This document shows positions 32,954 to 42,250 of a stretch of 64,000 nt of DNA, piece after piece. The notes beneath the pieces were generated by a model that saw nothing but the letters and a program-made list of their open reading frames with translations, searched no databases and was not told the origin of the DNA. The position numbers and the translations under genes were made by a program. Numbering within the stretch: the stretch's first letter is position 1; each line of letters starts with the position of its first letter. Where the stretch lies: positions 1,798,001-1,862,000 of the forward strand of contig OX595994.1 of assembly GCA_951394045.1 (NCBI GenBank), written 5' to 3'. This DNA comes from Nitzschia sp. DOCU1 (Eukaryota; Bacillariophyta; Bacillariophyceae; Bacillariales; Bacillariaceae).

Positions 32954-34261
32954 CTATTCGTCTACGGTTGTCATGGCATGAAATGTGAGGCCTAGTGCAG
33001 CTAGTACATCCGGTGCCGTCATGGATCGATAATGTTTGTGAAAAGCCACATGAGTCGATCTCTTGACTACGCTGCAAGCCATCCAGCACGCAAGCGGTGC
33101 GTCGGCTATTGTAGCTTTACCTTGGCTGGTCAAAATGGAGTTCCACGCCAGAAACGTTCCCAGCGTTCCAGCCAAGACATCCCCAATGCCTCCCGATCGC
33201 TTCAAACCACCAATCTCTTTGCATATGGTAGTCGATTTCGTTCCACTAACGGCAGATTCAATGACATCTGCGGCTCCCTTTTGTACCAAAACAACTCGAT
33301 CGTTGTCCCAATATTTCTCCAGTCCTTCCAGACGCTTTCGTTCCATGACATTGGGAGTCAAGACCACCATGCTCTTGTTGTCATTGGATGGTGATTTGGA
33401 TGGACTTAATAGGTCGTGATATTCTGCAAGCCCCAATAGATACAAGGCGTCCGCGTCCAACACTAGAGGAATATTCCGTTCCATGGCTTTGCGAATGATT
33501 CGACTCGTAGCCTCCATTACCAGGGGACATCGACCCAGTCCAGGACCAACGACAAGAGCATGCAAGCTTCCAAATAGTTCTTCGACCTTTTGCACCATTT
33601 CTTGTATCGACGTTCTGCCATTATCGTCGAGAAACATTTGAGATTCTTCTGTAGTAGAAACTTTCATCCATTTCCCCACGAACGTGTAAACTCGTACTAC
33701 TTACTCGGCTGCTTCACTTTTCATTTCACCATTCTTGACCCATTCATCAAAATCCGCAGCCTTGTACACACTAGCTACCATGAGCTCTGGCGAATAACAC
33801 TTGATGGGTACACTGGCTTCGTCGGCACAGAACAAAAAGGCCAAATCCGCACCCACGTGAAGGGCGGCCATGCCAGCATAGTAGGGAGCTCCTGTATATC
33901 GTGCGGATCCTCCCAAGACGCCAATGCGACCCGAACTACCCTTGTGTCCTCCTAATGGTGGCACGCATCGTTCCAGAGCTTGTTGTCTCATGGCCGACGA
34001 ATCATCTCGACACCAAACCGACTGGCTCAATTCGAGAAATTTCCAAGGATCTGAGCTCATGCTGAGAGTTGAAAATGATCTCGCCGGATGATGCTGTGCA
34101 AAGGTGGAAGTTGAAAAAGTAGAAAATGCAGTTGTAGAACTGGACGCCGGATTGGAGAGAAGAAAGACAACCGAAGGGGCAATTTTTCGGCGCATGTAGC
34201 AGGAGTAGAAGTGGGAGAAATTATGACGAAACTTGAAGGATGCACTGGAAGTATTCAACAT
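32954..34261 (-). CDS. NAXD: ATP-dependent NAD(P)H-hydrate dehydratase (NAXD)
   Basis: Exon 1 33730..34261 and exon 2 32954..33648 give 408 aa. Two donors are possible; the GTGAAA donor at 33729 gives a phase-matched 81-base intron and the join WVKNEESQMF, whereas GTAAGT at 33705 breaks frame. The enzyme repairs hydrated NADH/NADPH using ATP. The ribokinase-like fold is shown by [73 protein letters not shown] and the ATP-site/catalytic [18 protein letters not shown]. The N-terminal ~70 residues are Ser/Thr/Phe-rich and look like an organelle-targeting leader with several TAF/RSF junctions; which organelle is unclear. The epimerase partner (NAXE) is not fused or adjacent. Confidence 0.92.
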
Positions 34262-35648
34262 TGAAAGCTGTTCATGTGTATAATAGTGGTGAGTTTGATG
34301 GCTGCATCAACAGTTATGGACATCTCGTCGTCTCACATGCATCACCACCGGAATCTCTCGCAGAGGAGGCCATGGTCGTATCCTTTTACGCGTGATGGAT
34401 CTTTGTCGTTGACTAATCCGACCGGATATGACTGAGTCCGACGAGTCCGCCTCAAGGAAGCTAGCGATAACAGCGGCAGGCTGCAGAAGGAAAGAGATCA
34501 TCATTGCTGCCCGATTTGTTGTCTCCTGGACCTTGTTCTTTCTTTCCTCGTCTGTTGCCTTCGGTCTCACCAAACGCAAAGGTCCTCCTGCTCCGTCTTT
34601 CGCTATCACTGGTATAGAGGGTTATTTTATGATCTACCGGTACTTCTGTCCGGGTCCATTCGAGATTAGAAACAACTGCACGCCCTAGCTGAAGTATCGC
34701 CAAAAAGAACATCGCATATGTATTCACCATGAGCAATACAATACCCTCGTTTCTAAGAACACACCTTCCTTGGTTCTCGCTGTGTTCTCCTTGTGTTCCT
34801 TGTTCCCACCTTGACATTCGCGAACCAGGACAACGGACCGACAGATAAGTAATTCCTTCGCTTCGACCCGAAAGTTGTCCCATTTGGGGACACGGCCCAA
34901 TCAGAAAATCGGTGCCTACGAACCGTTACGAGGCATCTGCTTCGCAATTTCGCGCTCCATTGTAGACGTTAAAAAATTATAGCCTGCCATCAGAGCGCGA
35001 TGAAGTCGTTGAGAGGTCCTCATTTTTTCATGCATTCGGAGTGGTCCCAAACGTTGGGGGTGAGCGAAGATCGCCGACGACGAGAAAAAGCCCAAAGACA
35101 AGATGGTCCCGGTCACAATCTCCGCAAATGCAAGAAGTGTTCCGAACTTTTTATTTCCGACAAAACTTTAATCGACAAGACAATTATTTCAGGTAAGAGA
35201 TGTTATCATCATCGTCGAGAGGTGCATTCTTCCCACCATGGCCTGTTGGTTTGTCCCATTTCGGATGCAAAAAAAGAAAGCGTTTGTTTTTCGTCGTTGT
35301 GATACGTGATTTATTGTCTGTGTGACATTTAGTTCCCGTGTCTGTGAATTCACTAAGTCGATTGAGTCGCACCACCGCCATCTGCCACGAAGAACACGCG
35401 AGCTATGCATGCGTACGTGGAGTCGCCACCGCTCACCTCCGGGCGATGCCGATGCAGTTTCACCTCTTTCTCGTTTTGCATTATTCCTCGTGCCTTTGCT
35501 GGAAATGCGTTCTTCTGGAAGAGAAGAAGAGGCTCGGCACTTGGGTTGTGACACTCTATTGCAGTTTGAGTTTGTTTCTTTATCAATCAGTTCCATTCTC
35601 ACAACACTGCCCCCTTGCTAAACTGGCAGCAGAACGTTTAATCTCATC
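34262..35648. other. Intergenic, two unassigned short frames
   Basis: About 1.4 kb. Plus-strand frames at 34428..34688 (with a hydrophobic stretch then SSSVAFGL) and 35000..35302 (with C..C spacing) may be fragments or exons, but I could not join either into a gene. Nothing else is supported. Confidence 0.35.
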
Positions 35649-37983
35649 ATGCAGAAATCTCTATTAGCCGCTATTCTATTATGCTGGTTGCGGAGTTGCG
35701 ATGGGTTCGTCCCAAATTCTGCCAGAGCCAACGTCCGGCCGAGGGTAGTAACCGGACTCCCGCAGTATTATGTTCCAAAGGAAAAGATCCCTACGGATTC
35801 GTCAATGGATTTCAACGAGAAAAGCGAGGCTGACTATCTGCTCGACTATGTGGAGTCCGAGGTGATATCCGATGAATTTATTGCGGCAGCTACTACGTCC
35901 CCCACAGCAAGCAAGGAGGCAACAGAGCTATTACTAGAGTCAATTAGCAATACGAGCCCCGACGAAGTGTTTGATGAGGAAGCCATCATCTCTTCCGGCG
36001 TGGTGGGTGATTTGACGGAAGAACCAGTTGTGAAGCCGCTATCAGAGCTTGCTGATTTTAGCCGCGATGAAGACGTTAAGGCAGTCCTGGCAGCCTCGGG
36101 GCAAGCCGCGGCTGAAGCGGAAGCTTCAATGCCGCCCGAGTTGATCAAACAACTTGAATTCGTAGCCTCCAATGGCACCTCGTCCATGGAGCTTGAGAGT
36201 GTGCCGGATATCTTGAAAGCCGCAGCGGTGGTCGGAGAACCAGTCACATTCACCAAGGTCAATGCGCCGAAGGTATCCAAGATTCTCATGTTTGCAATTC
36301 CCGCAATCGGTGTGTGGCTGTGCGGTCCACTTCTTTCCTTGATTGATACGTCCGCAGTTGGCCTATTGTCTGGTACTGTTCAGCAGGCTGCACTTAACCC
36401 AGCTGTAGCAGTCACCGACTACGCTGCCCTCCTCATTGTACGTTGTGCTTGGTTGCATATGGAACTTTGGCCCATGGATCGTCCTCTAACATTTACATCT
36501 CCTGATGCAGGCCTTTTTGTACACTGGTGCAACCAACTTGGTGGCGGCTGCACAGGAAGCCGATCGAGGAACGCCAAACAAGCCGCGAACAACCAAGGTA
36601 TTGGTGGGATCCATGCAACTTTCGACGTATGTTGGCACGGCTCTTGGGACTATCCTCTTTGTCTTTGCAAGGCCTTTGTTGAAGGCTATCATTGGGAACG
36701 ACGGCATCAGCCCTGCTGTGTTTGCCGCTGCGATGAAATACGTTCGAATTAGAGCGTTGGGTATGCCTGCTGCTGCTATTATTGGCAGTACGCAATCGGC
36801 TTGCTTGGGAATGCAAGATATTCGAAGCCCTCTCTACGTTCTGTTAGCGGCCGCGGTGGTGAACTTTTTCGGTGATATGATTTTTGTTGGAAGCTCCCAT
36901 CCAATCATTGGGGGTGCCGCCGGTGCCGCATGGGCGACAGTCTTTTCCCAGTATGCCGGTGTATTCTTTTTTGTCAAGTGGTTGACACACAAGTCGAAAT
37001 CCCAGCCGCGAGTAGTGAATGTTTCAAACGCGATTCTTGAATTGACCGGCAAAAGCAGTAAGGGAACTTCGAGAAGGCAACAGCTGCGAGATGCCCTTCA
37101 GCACTTTGGCCAAAAGACAAGTAATGATTCCAAGCCTTCGACAGGCATGTTGAAAAAGATTTTCAAGCGACCCCAAAAGCCCAAGGCAACAAAGGCTGCC
37201 CCCAAAGAAGACAGCTTTTCAGTGAAAGGATTCCTCGCCGATCGTTTCAAGTTCCGAGATTTGGTCAAGTTCCCCTCGGCGGAGACTAGAAAGGACTTTA
37301 CTCCTTACCTTGCCCCCGTCACCGCCACTCAGGTCGGTCGCGTCTCGGGCTACGTTGCCATGAGTCACGTTGTTGCTTCGTCTCTGGGCACAGTGAGCAT
37401 GGCCGCGCAACAAGTTATCGTTAGCTTGTTCTACTGCCTGTGCCCCGTTGCTGACTCGCTGAGTCTCACGGCACAAAGCTTCTTGCCCTCCATCGCCGCG
37501 AAGAAGCCAAGCAAAGAACGATCTGCTGCCTTGAGGAAAGCTGCAGTGAACTTTGCCAAGGCCGGTGCCATTTTCGGGGGAGCCATGGTGACTGCCGTCG
37601 CTACGATACCATTTATCTCGGGCATGTTCACATCCGACCCAGCGGTAATTGCCCTTGTCAATTCCGTTGTTCCGCTGCTGCTAGCCTTTTTCAGCGTCCA
37701 TGGGGTTTTGTGCGCCACGGAAGGCGTGCTGCTAGGACAAACCGATCTCAACTTTCTCGGACGAATGTACGGTTTTTACTTTGCAGCGGTGCCTTTTTTC
37801 ATGTTGAAAGTAAAGAAAGCAGCTCTAATGGGAACCCGAGCTGTGGGCTTGACGTCTGTGTGGCAAGTCATGCTTGGATACCAAATGTTCCGGCTTACTG
37901 CGTGGCTGAGTCGAGTGGTCATCCTGCAAAGGCGGACCGAGGCGGATGAAGAAGCCTCTCGCGCGACTGAACCAAGCCGGTAG
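35649..37983 (+). CDS. MATE-family transporter, probably plastid-located
   Basis: Exons 35649..36437 and 36511..37983 (73-base phase-0 intron) give 753 aa. The N-terminus has a signal-like LLAAILLCWLRSCDG followed by FVPNS, resembling a plastid ASAFAP junction. About 180 acidic, Ala/Ser-rich residues precede the transporter, which starts near KILMFAIPAIGVWLCGPLLSLIDTSAVG. The MATE pattern of roughly 12 helices includes LYTGATNLVA, the GSTQSACLGMQD.R.P segment typical of DinF/plant-type MATEs, GAAGAAWATVFSQY, and later MAAQQVIVSLFYCLCPVADSLSLTAQSFLP. A basic loop rich in Lys and Ser separates the two six-helix halves. MATEs export organic acids, drugs or secondary metabolites with H+ or Na+; the substrate is unknown here. 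Confidence 0.88.
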
Positions 37984-38451
37984 TTGTTGCCGTTCGAAGC
38001 TTTGATACCTTTCATCTTATATTGCTTTGACAATGCCTAGCGGAAAATCGACAACGATTTTCTATTATTAGACTATTTCCTTTTTCACGTTGACTTGCCA
38101 GCTACCTCTAGCTATCTAGCAATAGCAAAGATGAAATCAGTAATCTCTACTAGTAGCTACTTTGCGGCGGCGGCCTCCTTTTGGGTCGACTCCAGCGACC
38201 CAACTTTGACGTCACAGATGTACGAGCGCTGACACCACACTCTTCTTACGTATGAGAGCTTAAAGTATGTGAGTATGTATTAATACCTACATACTGAATC
38301 TTTCGCGATGCACCGAAGCAAAAAATCAAAGAACAATGACCCTTTCAACACTTTTCTGCTTCCGCCGTCGGCAATTTACACATTTCGCACCGAGGAGACA
38401 GAACTCCAATCCGATTTTGTGTGTGGGTGATTGTGTCGTGGACAATCCATC
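37984..38451. promoter_or_regulatory. SET gene upstream region with hairpin and CRE palindrome
   Basis: Between MATE and the SET-domain gene. An inverted repeat TTGGGTCG (38181-38188) / CGACCCAA (38196-38203) with a 7-base loop is followed four bases later by the CRE palindrome TGACGTCA (38207-38214), 238 bases before the ATG at 38452. Confidence 0.5.
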
Positions 38452-39252
38452 ATGCGTCTCGTAGCACGACATTACTCGAAAATGATTGCCTTGTCAGCCT
38501 TGTCCTTGGGGCCAGCAGCAGCTGGTCGTCGATATCACCGAATCACATGTTCTGCGTTTACATCGCCAAGGACATGGGCAACGAACCAGAATCACATTGA
38601 CAAAAAAGGCTTTTATTCAACGTCATTGACTCTAAGAAATTCCATGGTCAATACACTGGAAGCAGAGTTCGATTGGAATGATCGTATTGGATTGCAACAT
38701 TTATTTTCCCTGAAAGAAATGGGATGGCACGTCAATGTGGACTGGCGACCGACTCCGTATGGGGCAGGATTGTTTGCCAAACAATCTATACCAAAAGATA
38801 CTATTCTCCGCACAGGTATCTTGGGCATGAATTTGATCGAATTCACGTCGATTGCGGAGATTGACAACTTTTGTCAAATCGAACCCGCCAAAGCCCATGC
38901 ACGTCGAGAATACGTCAAGGATTACATGTGGGGCTTTTCCAAGCATGCCAATTATGAAGGTTATCCCTTGGATGCCGAGGCTGACATGGCCGACGATGCT
39001 TCCCGACGATTTTATGGCATGTGGGTACCCGGCAATGGTTTGAATCACAGCCCCCAACCCAATACGGTTTATCGCCAAACACCACAAGGTATTGATTTGA
39101 TTGCCTTGACGGATATTGCCACGGATGATGAATTGTTTGATGACTATCGACGACATGGCATGGCCCCTTCGTGGCTCAAGGAATTTGCACAACTCTACAA
39201 TGTGACATTGAATTTTGCGGACTGCAACGATTTTGTCGAAAAAGGACAATGA
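38452..39252 (+). CDS. SET-domain protein, organelle-leader type
   Basis: Single exon, 266 aa. ATG 38452 was chosen as the first ATG; an upstream in-frame GTG is not a likely eukaryotic start. The leader is basic and hydrophobic (RLVARHYSKMIALSALSLG) with CSAFTSP near 33-39, so organelle targeting is likely. The SET fold is indicated by RPTPYGAGLFAKQSIPKDTIL (about 99-119), the pseudoknot motif GNGLNHSPQPNTV with Asn198-His199, and the late ATDDELFDDY (224-232). These residues bind AdoMet and the target Lys. Pre- and post-SET Cys clusters are absent, so a non-histone target (as for Rubisco or ribosomal-protein methyltransferases) is plausible but unproven. Confidence 0.75.
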   Translation: MRLVARHYSKMIALSALSLGPAAAGRRYHRITCSAFTSPRTWATNQNHIDKKGFYSTSLTLRNSMVNTLEAEFDWNDRIGLQHLFSLKEMGWHVNVDWRPTPYGAGLFAKQSIPKDTILRTGILGMNLIEFTSIAEIDNFCQIEPAKAHARREYVKDYMWGFSKHANYEGYPLDAEADMADDASRRFYGMWVPGNGLNHSPQPNTVYRQTPQGIDLIALTDIATDDELFDDYRRHGMAPSWLKEFAQLYNVTLNFADCNDFVEKGQ

Positions 39253-39845
39253 TGATGATAAGTGGCGAGTATCCTCAACTACAAAGCCAGGCTTGGATAT
39301 TTCCCATCTTGTTTGGATCAGAATTCGGATCTTTGCTTGGCCTGCCTGGCTCTAGAGACGAGTTGGACATACAAATGACGCATTGCGTGCTTTCTCCTTC
39401 TTGATTCCGTGCTCGGACAAGTAGAACCAAATTTTTGAGCTCTAGTGGGCACCGCGTGTCGTTGCTGCTACTACTACTAGCCTCTGCTTGGAGTAGTATT
39501 CAATAGTATGCTTAACGATAGGCTACAGAGGAGTCTCAAAAGACGTTCATTCGTTGCGAATGGAATCATAGCCTCTTGCATACATGCATGCATTGGCCGC
39601 GTATTAGACTAAAGCGACCCAATCGGGTCATTAAAATGTCCGTCGACCGCCATTTTTTCATTTTTTGAAACGCATTTTCGGCGCTGTCTACCGCCACCAA
39701 GGAATTGCGCACGTGAGTTTTGAATGAGGCCACACATGTTTAGTCACCCTTTCCCACTTCGTCATCATCCTCTCTCTTGCCTCTTTCGGCACAACGTAGA
39801 CTCGTTTCCTATGGTAAGCGTGTTCGAATTATTATTATCATCATC
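39253..39845. other. Intergenic, no gene seen
   Basis: Contains a small inverted repeat GACCC/GGGTC near 39,618-39,631 and CTACTACTACTAG words near 39,470. No gene is supported. Confidence 0.4.
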
Positions 39846-40310
39846 ATGCCAAAGAAGACAATAACAATGAAAAAGAATGTATCCTTTGTGGAAGAGGACC
39901 CCCTGATTGTAGCGAATGAGGAACCCATCAGCTCCGAAGAACATGCTAACATGTTTTATTCCAAAGATGAAATCACCAGTTTTGTCATTCATTGCAAAAA
40001 TGTCATGACTGGACAAGTCAAAGATGAATGCACACGTGGGTTGGAACCTGTCAGTGTTCGTCGCAAGCTGATTGTTTTAGATATTCTGAGAGAGCATCGG
40101 CGGCAGAAATCCAAAGGCGAAGCCACTACGGAAGCACTCGCCAAAGTGGCGCAACAGGCGACCGCCGAACGAATCAAAATGGCGGAAGCACGGGGGAAGC
40201 AAGATGCCCTAGAGGCACGAGAGGGGATTTGGGGACGTTTCAGAAATAGCCTACGGCTTTCCATAACGAAAGGAGACAACAGGAAACCACAATCAAGGAC
40301 ATCGATATAA
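39846..40310 (+). CDS. Small diatom-type protein of unknown function (VSF...MFYSKDEI...RGLEP family)
   Basis: Single exon, 154 aa, ATG 39846. The pattern is KKNVSFVEEDP near the N-terminus, SSEEHANMFYSKDEITSFV, a helical middle, CTRGLEPVSVRRK, then VLDILREHRRQK and an Ala/Glu/Lys-rich helix (EALAKVAQQATAERIKMAEARGKQDALEAR). From memory, many diatom hypothetical proteins share W/FYS..E...RGLE...vl.eQ..Q; I know no named function. It is soluble, helix-rich and has no leader. The gene is intact and flanked by unrelated genes. Confidence 0.65.
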   Translation: MPKKTITMKKNVSFVEEDPLIVANEEPISSEEHANMFYSKDEITSFVIHCKNVMTGQVKDECTRGLEPVSVRRKLIVLDILREHRRQKSKGEATTEALAKVAQQATAERIKMAEARGKQDALEAREGIWGRFRNSLRLSITKGDNRKPQSRTSI

Positions 40311-40854
40311 GTGGGTTCGTTGAAGATTCCAAAACAAAAGGACAGCGGTCGCGGCGTTTCCCCCCGCCGAAACTTTACGAAGAGTATCTTTGTGGGAAAC
40401 ACCTGTGGGGATGGGGGACAACGGTTTGCTAACCATTTTCACTTTCAAGATATTGAGGTGTTCTTTTGTCTGGTGCGACGTTTGTGCCCCGCCCCCTCAA
40501 AGTTGGCCGCCACTTTCGTTCACGATGAAGTTGTCAGAGTCGGAGTCATTCTATGACACCGCCATGAGGGTTGGACGTTGTTGTGAATGTGTAGATTCTG
40601 TCTTCACCACCACGGCGACATGACATTGATGTCATTGTTGCTGGCTCTGGGAAGTAACGTTTACAATTTTACTTGAATTTTTGGGGATGTAACGGTTTGT
40701 TAAATCATGAAGCACTACACTACTGGCAACATTATTGTCGGGTCTCTAGTAGTAGAAGCTTCCATGTGGTGGGATGCCGTTGGAGAGAACATTGCAATTG
40801 CAACATAATGTATCTTCTTGTGCGACCTGCGTTAGTTCCCCAAGGATTCTCGTT
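40311..40854. other. Intergenic, convergent 3' flanks
   Basis: No gene is supported in the ~540 bases between this gene and the GILT gene end. Confidence 0.4.
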
Positions 40855-41793
40855 TTATACGGAAAGTTGGACGAGTTTGGCTGGAGCGTTCAAGACCTCG
40901 TTTGGGTCAAGAGTCTCGCAAGACTTTGGCAAGACAAATCCTTCTTGTTCTGCCAGCATCGCCGTCGTACTACTCCTTTGTTGTTTCTTCTGTTTCAATT
41001 TATCACAAATAGTCTTTTGAATACTAAAGGGATCCTCCAAGGCGATTCCATCTACCAACACATAAGGAACGCCGGGATGTGTCGGCGTTGCCTTGGCTGC
41101 CTTGACTTCCATGGCATGTCCGTGAGTCGCGAAGCAATCTTGAATCACATTGGGATCAATCGTCGTTGCCTTTGTACATTCCAGTAACAAATCATGTGCC
41201 TTCTCCAAACTAGGATCATCCATATTGGGACCTTCACAACAATAGGTAAAGTCTACGGCTGCCTCTATGCCATAGTGGAGCTTGACACACATTTCATAAA
41301 TATCCACTTGACCTTCTTTCAGGGAATGCTGATAAATAACCTTGCCCGAGAAACACTCATCGTCATTGTCACTAGAGGTTTCAATGCATTCCTGGTACCA
41401 GCAAGCACGTTCTTGTGGATCATAGGTAGTGCCTGTAGAGCATTTGTGTGTGACAAAATAGGCATTTCCCCAAGCCACAAAGTCATAGTCGACATACTCC
41501 ATGAGTTCCGAGTCATTCCACACGGTAGGCCAAGCTTCTTGTACAAATTTACGACAATACGGACATTGCGATTCTCCATAAAATACAACGCTAATGACTT
41601 GATCATTGTCATGGACGTTGTCGTAATATTTCTTCACGGCGGCGGTGCTGTCAATAGCAGAAGAAGAATGACTGTCAACGACAACGTCGGACCTGCTGCC
41701 ACCCGCTGCTGCCATGGAGGCAAACCGTGACAATGCCACGGCACCCAGCCAAACGACACTGCCAAAAGAGCCACGACGACAAACAACAACCAT
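40855..41793 (-). CDS. GILT-family thiol reductase
   Basis: Single exon, 312 aa, ATG 41793. An N-terminal hydrophobic segment (GSVVWLGAVALSRFASMAAAGG) suggests a signal peptide or anchor. The family core starts VISVVFYGESQCPYCRKFV, with the redox pair Cys77-Pro-Tyr-Cys80, then SELMEYVDYDFVAWGNAYF, and many spaced Cys (CSTGTTYDPQERACWYQEC, EC near 146), with IPAVPYVLVDG-like GVPYVLVDGIAL near 265. GILT enzymes reduce protein disulphides at acidic pH in lysosome-like or secretory compartments; a vacuolar or secretory role is inferred. The ABCA gene starts 457 bases away in the opposite direction, so the two share an upstream region. Confidence 0.88.
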   Translation of the reverse strand: MVVVCRRGSFGSVVWLGAVALSRFASMAAAGGSRSDVVVDSHSSSAIDSTAAVKKYYDNVHDNDQVISVVFYGESQCPYCRKFVQEAWPTVWNDSELMEYVDYDFVAWGNAYFVTHKCSTGTTYDPQERACWYQECIETSSDNDDECFSGKVIYQHSLKEGQVDIYEMCVKLHYGIEAAVDFTYCCEGPNMDDPSLEKAHDLLLECTKATTIDPNVIQDCFATHGHAMEVKAAKATPTHPGVPYVLVDGIALEDPFSIQKTICDKLKQKKQQRSSTTAMLAEQEGFVLPKSCETLDPNEVLNAPAKLVQLSV

Positions 41794-42250
41794 GATAATG
41801 TATTCTGGCAGCCAATGGATGATTGTATGTATAACGAGGCAAGGTGTGGTAGACTTTGGATCGATGAGGATATTGAAAATGACAGCGATCTTCGTTTCCT
41901 CACGAACGTTTTTGGCGAGAGAAATGACCGAAGCATCAGTCTCGTCGGCCAGCAGGCCAGTGCATCTTTAGTCGGGCGGGTCAATGTTGCGCGGGACTCA
42001 CGACGATGAGTGAGACCCTCTCTGTGAATCCTGCAAGAACATCCACGAACGTGTTCTCATCATCATCCCATCCCCCCGTTCGGCACATCACTCCACAAAC
42101 AAAACATGCCCCACACATTCAGGGTTCGTTTTCAGGGATGTTGTTGTTGACGATATCTTCCAATTGCATCCCCCATCCATCACACACAAGACGGTTCTCT
42201 GATAAATGTAATCGCTTGGGACAAGCACAAAAACGAATGATAGTTGCAAC
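41794..42250. promoter_or_regulatory. Shared upstream region of GILT and ABCA genes
   Basis: 457 bases between two divergent ATGs; it must contain both promoters. I see no clear TATA box or known factor site. Confidence 0.4.

Noticed and set aside
33649..33705. GTAAGT donor at the end of NAXD exon 1
   Set aside because: Better donor consensus, but using it with any nearby acceptor breaks the frame; the GTGAAA donor gives a phase-matched 81-base intron.
34428..34688. 86-codon plus-strand frame with a signal-like segment and SSVAFGL
   Set aside because: The leader resembles a plastid signal, but no downstream exon with coding character could be joined to it.
35000..35302. Frame with RKCKKCSELF, possible zinc-ribbon start
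   Set aside because: Only one C..C pair, no further motif, and no clear gene structure.
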